From the NCBI RefSeq assembly GCF_002563795.1, contig NZ_PDJL01000004.1, positions 1,240,001 through 1,304,000 of the forward strand: a stretch of DNA of 64,000 nucleotides. Direction: 5' to 3'. Under the pieces are notes generated by a model. The model had not been told where the DNA came from, searched no databases, and saw only the letters and a program-made list of their open reading frames with translations. Shown here piece by piece: positions 44,352 through 53,634 of the stretch; within the stretch, counting starts at the first letter, position 1; every line of letters starts with the position of its first letter. The position numbers and the translations under genes were made by a program. The stretch comes from Vibrio sp. ES.051. Its GTDB lineage: Bacteria > Pseudomonadota > Gammaproteobacteria > Enterobacterales > Vibrionaceae.

Positions 44352-44401
44352 GCTCCGTATAAACGGGGCAATATTATTTACTGTTTTCCATCGTAATTCA
44401 A
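44352..44401 (-). promoter_or_regulatory. pyrD promoter and leader hairpin
   Basis: On the minus strand -35 TTGAAT (44401-44396), 17-bp spacer, -10 AATAAT (44378-44373), and a predicted start in GCCCCG (44369-44364). The transcript would begin GCCCCGU-UUAU-ACGGAGC, a hairpin with one mismatch, followed by seven U (44351-44345) and then the GGAGG of pyrD. This suggests start-site switching or attenuation by nucleotide pools. Confidence 0.55.
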
Positions 44402-44597
44402 TGAAAATGAATGTATTAAGAAAAATCCAATATATTTTTTATACTTTTTATTTAAAAACAATCAATTAGCATGAAATATCAACCGCAAAGTATATAGTAA
44501 ATACTCGGAAGTAATCGATTTCAATGTCTTTAAAACTCAACTTGAGTTACGGTGTAACCTTATAGTAGCAAGTCATCTATAATAACGATAGAGAATA
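44402..44597. other. Intergenic region upstream of pyrD
   Basis: AT-rich stretch between the pyrD promoter and the gdhB terminator, with runs of A and T. No gene or recognised site. Confidence 0.5.
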
Positions 44598-44623
44598 AAA
44601 AGCCCCGTTATTACGGGGCTTTT
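44598..44623 (-). terminator. Terminator after the NAD-glutamate dehydrogenase gene
   Basis: AAAAGCCCCGT and ACGGGGCTTTT around TATT. T runs on both strands. Confidence 0.93.
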
Positions 44624-44641
44624 ATCGGAAGTTTAACTCAC

Positions 44642-47600
44642 CTATTCTTTCGAAGAACAGTTCAAGTTTAGAAGCACCAGCTCACGAAGTGCTACCGAGA
44701 ATTTGGCAAATTCATGTACTGAGCCTACTTTAAACTCATTTAGGATACTTTCCCAACGTTGTAAAGATTGCTTATTGGTTATCATCCAATCATCCAGTGC
44801 TTTGATGACATCTAAGTCATCGGTGGCACATCCACACGTTATAACTTGTGCAGTAAGTTGACGTTGTTGCCAATCCAAATCTTCACGAAATGCCGCTCTT
44901 GCTAATGCTTGCCAATTGTTATCAACGGCTTGGCTATTAATCTGCTTCAAGAACCAATGCAACGATAGACGGTCTCCTAAATTGAAATACAGTCTTGATG
45001 CTTGCTCAACGGTTTTTCCTGTTTCACTCGCAACAGAAGAAATATCCAATGCGGATTGTAGGCTAGATAAACGAGCAACTTGGTGTGCAAGTTTCTCTTC
45101 TACCCCTCTTTCTATCCAAACCTGAGCGAGTTCGTTGTGCTCTTCAACTTCCGATTCAACCAGCATGGTATCTAGCGCTTCGGTGATAATATTGACATCT
45201 TGTTTATAAATAGCAATCAACTCGCCCACGGTATACTTACTGCTGCGGTTACGAAGTAGCCAACGAGCAATACGGCGTAGCGCACGACGAACATAATACA
45301 TAATTTCGTATTGAGCTTGTGCCGTTGCGATATTATCAAGCTCTCTTGTTTGCTTAAGAATGTCTGATAAATCGAAGATTTCACGCGCAGCACTGTAGGC
45401 ATTTGCAATGTCTACTATGCTTGCCCCTGTTTCTTCTTGCAAGCGAGTGACAAAGTTACAGCCCATTTCGTTAACCATTTGATTTGCTAAGGCTGTCGCG
45501 ATAATTTCTGCTTTCAGTGGATGGTTTACCATCTGACTTTTATAGTTACAACGTAACGCACTTGGGAAGTACTCAACTAGCTGTTTAGCATGGAATTCAT
45601 CATTGGCGATTTCATCCGTCGCTAATTGTTGTTTCAGTACCATTTTTCCATAAGCAACCAAAACTGACAGTTCAGGACGCGTAAGTCCTAAGCCTTGTTT
45701 TTCACGTTCGATCAAGGTTTCGTCGTCAGGAATGTACTCCAATGCACGGTCTAAGTATCCTGCTTTCTCCATAGTATGGATGAATCGAATTTGTTCCTTA
45801 ACAATGCCGACGCCTTGCTGTTCCGTCACAGAAATCGATTCTGACTGACGGTACGCATCATCTAATACAATTTCACCAACTTCATCTTCCATCGATTCGA
45901 GGATTTGGTTGCGTTGTTTCATGGTGAGATCACCATTCGTGACCAATCCATTGAGGAAAATCTTGATGTTAACTTCGTTATCCGAGCAATCAACGCCACC
46001 TACGTTATCAACGAAATCCGTGTTGACTCGGCCACCATTCAATGCATATTCGATACGGCCACGTTGGGTCATACCTAGATTACCACCTTCACCAATCACT
46101 TTTGCTCTTAAGTCACGGCCATTAATACGTAGTAAATCATTAGCACGGTCACCGACATCGGTATGTGTTTCAGTCGACGCTTTAACATACGTACCAATAC
46201 CACCATTCCACAACAGATCCACTTTCATTTTAAGGATCATTTGAATCAGATCATTAGGAGCTAAAGAGGCTTTTTTAGTGCCTAACATTTTCTGAATTTC
46301 CGGTGTCAATTGGATCGATTTTGCACGGCGTGAGAAAATTCCACCACCTTGGGAGATCAACTCCTTGTTGTAATCCTCCCAACTTGATCTTGGTAGATTA
46401 AATAATCGATTACGTTCTTCCCAGCTGGTGGCAGAGTCTGGGTTTGGATCAATAAAGATGTGCATGTGATTAAACGCAGCTTGCAAACGAATATGTTTCG
46501 ATAGCAGCATACCGTTACCAAACACATCACCCGCCATGTCACCAACTCCAATCGCAGTGAAGTCCGTAGTTTGACAATTAATGCCCATTTCACGGAAATG
46601 GCGTTTTACTGATTCCCAAGCTCCCTTCGCGGTAATTCCCATCGCTTTATGGTCATAACCGTTAGAGCCGCCAGAAGCAAAGGCATCACCTAACCAGAAG
46701 TTATATTCAGCAGATACTGAGTTCGCTAAATCTGAGAATGTTGCGGTGCCTTTGTCGGCAGCAACAACCAAGTACGGGTCATCTTCATCGTGACGGATGA
46801 CGTTCTGTGGAGGAATCACCTCGCCTTCAATGATGTTATCTGATACATCAAGCAACGCTCGAATAAAGCGCTTATAACAGCGTTGACCTTCCGCAAAAAT
46901 TTCATCGCGGCTTGTTAGCGATGGCTGACGTTTACAAACAAAACCACCTTTCGCCCCAACCGGAACAATAACTGTATTTTTAACTTGTTGCGCCTTAACG
47001 AGACCAAGAACTTCGGTACGGAAGTCTTCTTGACGATCCGACCAACGCAATCCTCCGCGTGCAACCTTACCGCCACGAAGGTGAACACCTTCTATATCTG
47101 GTGCGTAAACGAATATTTCGAAAGCTGGTACTGGTTGCGGAATTTCAGGGATATCGCTTGGCTTCATCTTCAAAGATAACCAAGGCTTAGGCTGCTTATC
47201 TTCGTCCACTTGATAATAGTTGGTACGCAGCGTCGCCATGATCATATCGATATAGCGACGAATGATACGATCATCATCAAGGCTTTCCACGCGATCCAAC
47301 TGTCCCGTTAATTTCTTGATAAGATCATTTTGTCCTTTTTCGCTGCCTTTGTGTCTTGGATCGAATCGTTTAGCGAACAGCTTTACTAGCCCAGTAGCCA
47401 AATCTGGATAATGAGTTAGTGTATCTTCGATATATTGTTGACTGAATGGGAAGCCTACTTGGCGCATGTAACGTGCATAAGCGCGAAGAATAGAAATCTC
47501 ACGTCCAGAAAGTGAAGCACCTAGAAGCAACCGGTTGAAGCCATCGCTTTCAAGATTACCAGCCCAAATAGCAGCGAACGCTTGTTGGAAACGGTCGCGA

Positions 47601-49483
47601 GCTTCACGAAGATCAACGGTTCTTTCGCTCTTATGTAGCATGGAGAAATCAAGGATCCAGGACGTCTGTCCATTATTTTTCTCGATCTCGTAAGGTGATT
47701 CACCGATCACTCGCAATCCCAAGTTTTCTAACATTGGCATCACGTCAGAAAGGTGGATTGGCTCGTCACGATGATAGAGTTTTAAACGAACAGCTTTGGA
47801 ATCAGCGCCCTCTTCTTGAGAACGGTAAAACAACATGCCTAATTTATTGTCGTCACTGAGTGCTTCTAAGCGTTCAATATCAGCGACCGCAGAACCCGGC
47901 ATCATGTCTTCTTTGTATGAACGAGGGAAAGCCCTCATGTACTCTTTTGAAAGAGGCAGACCTTTACTTTCACCAAAGTTAGCGATGATGGACTCTTCAA
48001 GTCTGTCATCCCAAGAGGTAGAAACTTCCATTAGATTTCGCTCGATTTTTTTTACGTCTACGTCAATGTTGTTATTGTCTACACGAACAATGTAATGCGT
48101 TCTCGCTAATGGGCTTTCAGAGAAGAACGTTGTAAATTCAACCTCTTGTTCACAGCCAAAGTACTGCTTAAGAATGCGTTGAGTTTGACGACGTAATTCC
48201 GTGTTGTAGCGATCTTTCGTGACATAAACCATGCAGCTGAAGAAACGACCAAACGGGTCTTTACGAACGAACAAACGCAGCAAGTCACGATCTTGCATTT
48301 GCACAACACCCATACCAACTTCCAGCAACTCCTCTTCATTCGCTTGGAGCAATTCATCGCGAGGGTAATTTTCTAGAATATTGTGAAGTGCTTTATATGA
48401 GTATGACCCGTGGCGGTATCCACTTGCCTCTAAGATTCGATGTACTTTTTCTCGGATCAGAGGAATGCTTTGCACGGCTTGGTTGTAAACTGCAGAAGTG
48501 TAAAGCCCGGTAAAGCGGTGCTCACCGATGACTTTACCATTTTTATCAAACTTCTTAATGCCGATGTAATCGGTATAAGCAGGACGATGGATACGAGATG
48601 CTTTGTTACCTTTTGTGATAATTAAAGCGTATGGTTTTTTCGCTTCTAATCTTGCTGAATCGGATAGATCGGATAATTTAATGCTGCGTACACGCTTGTC
48701 ATCAGCAAATAAACCGAGCCCCTTTTCTTTTGCAGGTACCAATTCTGTTTCGCCATTAACCTCTGCTAAGTCATAGTCTTTATAACCCATAAAGGTGAAG
48801 TTGTGATTCTCAAGCCAACGAAGAAACGCGATGGTTTCATCCATACGATCCATTTGGATCGAAACGCGATCTTTATTCTTTTCCAGATCGTCGGTAACGA
48901 ATTTGAGTTTATCGACCATTTGCTTCCAATCATCAACTACTAAACGAGTATCAGATAAGATTGTTAGCAGCTCTTCTTTAAGCGCCTGCATTTTTTCTTT
49001 GCTGGTAAGACGGTCTACTTCAATGTGGAATAGTGACTGAAGTACGCCCCCCTCACCGTTTATATCCGTGACTTGACCTTTTTTATCACGCTGTAACTGA
49101 GTAGGATTGTTTAGCATTAAGTGGCAAACAAGATCCAAGCGTGTGAGCGCCATTTTGACTGAGTCGACTAAAAATGGACTATCTGGAACAACGATTTCTA
49201 CAATTGTGTGGGTGGATTGCCAGCCATGTCGACTAACGGCCGGGTTAAATACTCGCACCGAAATGTCTTCAGGTTTTTTTTCGTTAATATGATGCCAAAG
49301 ACTGACAACGGCTCCATAAAGATCAGATTCATTTCGATGAATCAAGTCATTATCAGCAATGTTACTGAATAAGTGTTGAGCAAGTTTAGTTACAAGCGTT
49401 TGGTGAGGTAGTTCGAGTTTGTCATGAATCAGCTGGTAAACCTTTTCAAGCAAAACCGGCACTACATTTTCACGCGCGGTCAT
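44642..49483 (-). CDS. gdhB: NAD-specific glutamate dehydrogenase (large GDH-180 type)
   Basis: A 1613-residue enzyme that deaminates glutamate to 2-oxoglutarate with NAD+. The N-terminal third contains ACT-like regulatory segments; the catalytic core has VARGGLRWSDRQEDFRTEV, NTVIVPVGAKGGFV (substrate Lys), GDMAGDVFGNGML and KVIGEGGNLGMTQRGR (nucleotide binding); the C-terminal helical domain completes the fold. ATG at 49483 (MTARENVVPVLL) has GGAG at good spacing, so it was preferred to a start 28 codons upstream. Confidence 0.96.
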   Translation of the reverse strand: MTARENVVPVLLEKVYQLIHDKLELPHQTLVTKLAQHLFSNIADNDLIHRNESDLYGAVVSLWHHINEKKPEDISVRVFNPAVSRHGWQSTHTIVEIVVPDSPFLVDSVKMALTRLDLVCHLMLNNPTQLQRDKKGQVTDINGEGGVLQSLFHIEVDRLTSKEKMQALKEELLTILSDTRLVVDDWKQMVDKLKFVTDDLEKNKDRVSIQMDRMDETIAFLRWLENHNFTFMGYKDYDLAEVNGETELVPAKEKGLGLFADDKRVRSIKLSDLSDSARLEAKKPYALIITKGNKASRIHRPAYTDYIGIKKFDKNGKVIGEHRFTGLYTSAVYNQAVQSIPLIREKVHRILEASGYRHGSYSYKALHNILENYPRDELLQANEEELLEVGMGVVQMQDRDLLRLFVRKDPFGRFFSCMVYVTKDRYNTELRRQTQRILKQYFGCEQEVEFTTFFSESPLARTHYIVRVDNNNIDVDVKKIERNLMEVSTSWDDRLEESIIANFGESKGLPLSKEYMRAFPRSYKEDMMPGSAVADIERLEALSDDNKLGMLFYRSQEEGADSKAVRLKLYHRDEPIHLSDVMPMLENLGLRVIGESPYEIEKNNGQTSWILDFSMLHKSERTVDLREARDRFQQAFAAIWAGNLESDGFNRLLLGASLSGREISILRAYARYMRQVGFPFSQQYIEDTLTHYPDLATGLVKLFAKRFDPRHKGSEKGQNDLIKKLTGQLDRVESLDDDRIIRRYIDMIMATLRTNYYQVDEDKQPKPWLSLKMKPSDIPEIPQPVPAFEIFVYAPDIEGVHLRGGKVARGGLRWSDRQEDFRTEVLGLVKAQQVKNTVIVPVGAKGGFVCKRQPSLTSRDEIFAEGQRCYKRFIRALLDVSDNIIEGEVIPPQNVIRHDEDDPYLVVAADKGTATFSDLANSVSAEYNFWLGDAFASGGSNGYDHKAMGITAKGAWESVKRHFREMGINCQTTDFTAIGVGDMAGDVFGNGMLLSKHIRLQAAFNHMHIFIDPNPDSATSWEERNRLFNLPRSSWEDYNKELISQGGGIFSRRAKSIQLTPEIQKMLGTKKASLAPNDLIQMILKMKVDLLWNGGIGTYVKASTETHTDVGDRANDLLRINGRDLRAKVIGEGGNLGMTQRGRIEYALNGGRVNTDFVDNVGGVDCSDNEVNIKIFLNGLVTNGDLTMKQRNQILESMEDEVGEIVLDDAYRQSESISVTEQQGVGIVKEQIRFIHTMEKAGYLDRALEYIPDDETLIEREKQGLGLTRPELSVLVAYGKMVLKQQLATDEIANDEFHAKQLVEYFPSALRCNYKSQMVNHPLKAEIIATALANQMVNEMGCNFVTRLQEETGASIVDIANAYSAAREIFDLSDILKQTRELDNIATAQAQYEIMYYVRRALRRIARWLLRNRSSKYTVGELIAIYKQDVNIITEALDTMLVESEVEEHNELAQVWIERGVEEKLAHQVARLSSLQSALDISSVASETGKTVEQASRLYFNLGDRLSLHWFLKQINSQAVDNNWQALARAAFREDLDWQQRQLTAQVITCGCATDDLDVIKALDDWMITNKQSLQRWESILNEFKVGSVHEFAKFSVALRELVLLNLNCSSKE

Positions 49484-49682
49484 ATTCACACTCCACATTA
49501 GAATTGTTGTTTTGTAGGGACTTAGTCGCTGGGTCGTTACCCTAAAAACTAAGCATAGGTAATGCATATGCCCATTGTAAAAGCATAATTACAAATGTTT
49601 AACAACTAATCGTACTGATAAGAGGTGCAATCTTTGATTCTGTGACTAAGATTCCTAATTAACTCTCTACAAAAACAAGGCA

Positions 49683-49901
49683 TCACAGAGTTTCTAACTT
49701 TAGAAACTTATTATTTTGGTCAATTGTTAGTCTAAACTGGCCTCTGATGCCGAGTTGATTAAGAAATGGTCTAAATTTAGCTGCGGGCAACTGCAGGCGT
49801 AAACCATTATGTGTTATGACTTGAACAACACTTGCAACACCAGAGTAATGAGATAAAAAAGCTTGATAGGAGATGTTGAGGGTAAAGTAGTAATGGGTCA
49901 T
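49683..49901 (-). CDS. DUF2835 family small protein
   Basis: A 72-residue protein: MTHYYFTLNISYQAFLSHYSG and LRLQLPAAKFRPFLNQLGI RGQF-like C-terminus fit DUF2835, a PilZ-like small family of unknown role. ATG at 49901 gives the usual family length; the open frame extends 15 codons further upstream. It is 61 bp after pepN on the same strand. Confidence 0.87.
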   Translation of the reverse strand: MTHYYFTLNISYQAFLSHYSGVASVVQVITHNGLRLQLPAAKFRPFLNQLGIRGQFRLTIDQNNKFLKLETL

Positions 49902-49962
49902 GAGAAAATTAAGTAGAAAGTAAATTAGGGTGCTCGTGATGACCACCCTATTGTTTAGTTGA

Positions 49963-52569
49963 TTATTCGTCTAGTGCTTTAGTCAATTTTTCAAATAAGT
50001 CTTTAGCGAGGTTATCCATACTTTTGAGTTTTTCAAGTTCCTCTCGAATCAAAGCTTGTCGCTTTTCATCGTACTTACGGAACTTAAGCAATGGATCAAT
50101 CATACGAGATGCTACTTGTGGGTTGGAATCATTTAAATGACGAAGAATTTCTCCGGCAAATTGATAACCTGAACCAGACTTGTCATGGAAGCGAACTGGA
50201 TTAGCATTTAGAAAAGATCCAATCAAACTGCGTATGCGGTTTGGGTTCTTTAAGCTGAATGCATCGTGACTCATGGTCGCTTTCACTTTCTCAAGCGCAT
50301 TGTTTGCTGGGTTACTACCTTGCAGTGCAAACCATTTATCCATGACCAAACCATCGTGTTTCCATTTGTCGCTGTAATCCGCCATCAATGCTTCGCGGCA
50401 TTCAAGCTGAGCCGTGTTCGCTGCACTCATCGCTGCAATCGTATCAGTCATGTTGTTCGCAGATTGATATTGCGCTTTCACTAACTGATTGCCTTTCTCA
50501 GTATGCGCTAAGTACTGCAAGCATTGATTGCGTAACGCGCGCTTCCCAATAGCTGCATGGTCAATGGTATAATCCGCTTGCTTAAGTGTATGGTAAGTAG
50601 CACTTAGCTCATCTTCCAACTCACAAGAAAGTGACAGGGTAATGCTGTTTAATACTTTATCGACAGCATCGATATCAACCTGTTGGTACCAACCGGTGAT
50701 TTCATTGATCGACGGAAGCGATAGGACTTGAGCAATAAAAGCTGGCTCCAGGTTTTCATCGAGAATCACACCACGGAATGCATCAACCAACTCTTCAGAA
50801 AGCTTAATCTCCCCACCCGCTTGAATACGGCGTACGTTTTGGAGAATGTACTTCGCCAATAGCATTTGGCTTGCATCCCAACGAGCAAAATCGTTTGTTG
50901 CATGCTTCATCAAAAAGATTAACTCACTATCTTTGTAATCGTATTCTAATTTAACGGGAGCAGAAAATTCACGTAGCAAAGATGGGATTGGTTTTTCTTC
51001 TACGTTTTCGAATACAAACGTCTGTTTGTCTTGCTTAATATCTAGAACATTGTGAACGGTTTCCCCGTTGATCATTAGAGGAATAACTTGGCCCTTCGAA
51101 TCATAGAGTTCGATATCAAATGGAATATGTAGCGCCTGTTTTTCTGCTTGATCGTATGTCGGTTCAGTAAATTGCTCTACCTTTAGCGCATACGTTTTTG
51201 CATCGGCATTGTATTCGCTATTTACACGCAGGGTTGGCGTACCTGATTGGCTATACCAGAGACGGAACTGTTGTAGATCGACACCAGTGGCGTCTTCCAT
51301 TGCACATACAAAGTCTTCACAGGTGGCCGCCGTTCCATCGTGACGTTCAAAGTAAAGTTTCATCCCTTTTTGGAAACCTTCTTCACCCAGTAACGTGTGG
51401 CACATACGGATCACTTCACTACCTTTCTCATACACTGTTAAAGTGTAAAAGTTGTTCATTTCAATTACTTTTTCAGGGCGAATTGGGTGCGACATCGGGC
51501 TTGAATCTTCAGCAAACTGAGGTCCACGTATAATGCGTACGTTATCAATACGATTTACGGCGCGAGAGCCTAAATCCGATGAAAACTCTTGGTCACGAAA
51601 AACCGTTAAACCTTCTTTTAGGCTTAGTTGGAACCAATCACGACATGTTACTCGGTTACCCGTCCAGTTGTGGAAGTATTCATGTCCAATCACGGCCTCA
51701 ATACCCAGATAATCACGGTCTGTCGCAGTTTGATCATTGGCAAGAACATACTTAGAGTTGAAAATATTTAGCCCTTTGTTCTCCATTGCGCCCATGTTGA
51801 AGAAATCAACGGCAACGATCATATAGATATCAAGATCGTACTCAAGATCGAATCGCTCTTCATCCCATTTCATTGAATTGATCAAAGAAGTCATCGCATG
51901 ACCCGCACGATCTAAGTTACCTTTATCAACAAAGATTTCCAGATCGACATTGCGACCCGATATCGTCGTGTATTTATCACGTAAGACATCAAAGTCACCC
52001 GCAACAAGTGCAAAAAGATATGCTGGTTTCGGATGAGGATCTTGCCACTGAACCCAATGACGACCATTCTCAGCATCACCTTCTGCAATACGGTTACCGT
52101 TACTTAGCAAATACGGATAAGTCATTTTGTTTGCGATCACTTTGGTAGTGAACTTAGCGAGAACATCTGGGCGATCCAAGTAGTAAGTAATACGACGGAA
52201 GCCTTCTGCTTCACATTGAGTACAGAATGCTCCACCTGATTTGTATAACCCCTCTAGTGCGGTGTTTGCTTCAGGATCAATCTTTGTAATGATCTCAACC
52301 TCACACTCTGCAGGAAGATCAAAAAGCACGAGCGAGGTTTCTTTCACTTCATGATGTGCCCAATCTTCGCCATTGACTTTAACCGAACGTAACTCCAGCC
52401 CTTCACCATCAAGTTCTAATGTTGTTGATTCACCTTTTTGAACAACCTTAGATACTGCTGTCACGATTGTGTCGTTATCATAGAGGTCAAACGTGAGGTC
52501 GATGTCGGTGATTGAGTGAGATGGCGTTTGATAATCTTTACGATATTTAGATTGAGGAGCTTGAGCCAT
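49963..52569 (-). CDS. pepN: Aminopeptidase N
   Basis: An M1 zinc aminopeptidase of 868 residues, cytoplasmic. The GAMEN motif (MGAMENKGLN) and HEYFHNWTGNRVTCRDWFQLSLKEGLT-region supply the substrate-binding Glu and the HExxH-x18-E zinc site. MAQAPQSKYRKDY at the N-terminus matches other PepN; ATG at 52569 was preferred because AAGGA lies 9 bases upstream, while the ATG two codons earlier is too close. Confidence 0.96.
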   Translation of the reverse strand: MAQAPQSKYRKDYQTPSHSITDIDLTFDLYDNDTIVTAVSKVVQKGESTTLELDGEGLELRSVKVNGEDWAHHEVKETSLVLFDLPAECEVEIITKIDPEANTALEGLYKSGGAFCTQCEAEGFRRITYYLDRPDVLAKFTTKVIANKMTYPYLLSNGNRIAEGDAENGRHWVQWQDPHPKPAYLFALVAGDFDVLRDKYTTISGRNVDLEIFVDKGNLDRAGHAMTSLINSMKWDEERFDLEYDLDIYMIVAVDFFNMGAMENKGLNIFNSKYVLANDQTATDRDYLGIEAVIGHEYFHNWTGNRVTCRDWFQLSLKEGLTVFRDQEFSSDLGSRAVNRIDNVRIIRGPQFAEDSSPMSHPIRPEKVIEMNNFYTLTVYEKGSEVIRMCHTLLGEEGFQKGMKLYFERHDGTAATCEDFVCAMEDATGVDLQQFRLWYSQSGTPTLRVNSEYNADAKTYALKVEQFTEPTYDQAEKQALHIPFDIELYDSKGQVIPLMINGETVHNVLDIKQDKQTFVFENVEEKPIPSLLREFSAPVKLEYDYKDSELIFLMKHATNDFARWDASQMLLAKYILQNVRRIQAGGEIKLSEELVDAFRGVILDENLEPAFIAQVLSLPSINEITGWYQQVDIDAVDKVLNSITLSLSCELEDELSATYHTLKQADYTIDHAAIGKRALRNQCLQYLAHTEKGNQLVKAQYQSANNMTDTIAAMSAANTAQLECREALMADYSDKWKHDGLVMDKWFALQGSNPANNALEKVKATMSHDAFSLKNPNRIRSLIGSFLNANPVRFHDKSGSGYQFAGEILRHLNDSNPQVASRMIDPLLKFRKYDEKRQALIREELEKLKSMDNLAKDLFEKLTKALDE

Positions 52570-52693
52570 GTCCATAAATCCTTGTATTTAGAACAACAAA
52601 TATACCAAGCCACTAGGTAAAAACTTAGTGCTAGTATTACGATATAAGCCATTTTTAGGGATTGTGGTACCAGAATACAAGTCTTTAGCATAA

Positions 52694-52726
52694 AAAACGG
52701 ATCTTTTAGTGTTCTAGATCCGTTTT
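52694..52726 (-). terminator. Terminator after the hypothetical exported protein
   Basis: AAAACGGATCT and AGATCCGTTTT, 11-base loop, T run on the minus strand. Confidence 0.85.
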
Positions 52727-52776
52727 CTGATCAACATTTAAACAACTAGACTTGCTGTTATATAGATTAACTATTG

Positions 52777-53442
52777 TTAAGGTGTCACACGATTCAGCAC
52801 CGCGTACATATCCCCGTTCGAATCTTCAATCGTTAATTTATTTTTGTTGAGTTGGTATGTCGTTCCATGCTCTCCATTTTCATACAGCAGTACTAGATAT
52901 TCGTCTTCCGTATAAAACACACCTTGTTTTACCGATTCTTCACCTGCTTCGTTAGACACTCTAAACATAAATACGAAGTCAGGCTGGAGAATCAAATCCA
53001 TATGATTAATATTATTCGCAATCAATCCGTCGCCTGATACATGAGAGCTTGACCAAATACCAGCAAGCGTATTCGACAATCCCTTAGTAAAAGTTACCCC
53101 ATTAAGATCGAGTGTATTGTGATTGTTCCGATACGCATAAATCTGCGGTTCATCCGTATTCAACCCAAGCACAATCGTATCTTCGTTGACATTGTAAAGA
53201 CCTTGCCAGTGATCAACCGAGTAGTCTTTCTTCTGAATATCGATGGAAAATGTGTAATCTGAACCCAGTGTCAGCTTGATCGCACGGAAGTTTTCCGCCG
53301 ACTCTTTAGGGTTTGGATTCATTAAATACCAATCGCCGATGAGAAACGGGGTATCGAAGTGACTTAATTCATCTTCCTTTGTGTTTTCTCCACTCAACAC
53401 AGCAAAACAACAAAAGCTAAGTAAAATAAAGAACCATTTCAT
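52777..53442 (-). CDS. Hypothetical exported protein
   Basis: A 221-residue protein with a signal peptide (about 1-18, MKWFFILLSFCCFAVLSG). The body seems to contain two similar beta-rich modules: LIGDWYLMNPNPKESAENFRA and LAGIWSSSHVSGDG, each followed by a strand pattern (LTLGSDYTFSID; LILQPDFVFMFR) and an end in ..LVLGLN or ..LVLLYEN. This looks like a duplicated lipocalin-like or calycin-like half-barrel. No enzyme motif is seen. It is a single-gene unit. Confidence 0.78.
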   Translation of the reverse strand: MKWFFILLSFCCFAVLSGENTKEDELSHFDTPFLIGDWYLMNPNPKESAENFRAIKLTLGSDYTFSIDIQKKDYSVDHWQGLYNVNEDTIVLGLNTDEPQIYAYRNNHNTLDLNGVTFTKGLSNTLAGIWSSSHVSGDGLIANNINHMDLILQPDFVFMFRVSNEAGEESVKQGVFYTEDEYLVLLYENGEHGTTYQLNKNKLTIEDSNGDMYAVLNRVTP

Positions 53443-53581
53443 ATCGGCATCCTTAGTTTTCTTTTAGCTTAGGCATTAGTCGTTATTTTCGCGATAATTT
53501 TGACATAGATCACTTAAATTGTTTGTACAAAAAAAGCAAATATCCCACTTGAGATTGGATAAAAACAAAAATAAAAGACAT

Positions 53582-53616
53582 AAAAAAGAGCGAGTCTTAA
53601 TGACCCGCTCTTTTTT
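53582..53616 (-). terminator. Terminator after prc
   Basis: AAAAAAGAGCGAGTC and GACCCGCTCTTTTTT with one mismatch and loop TTAAT. T runs on both strands. Confidence 0.88.
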
Positions 53617-53634
53617 ATAACGAATTGCCAGTAG

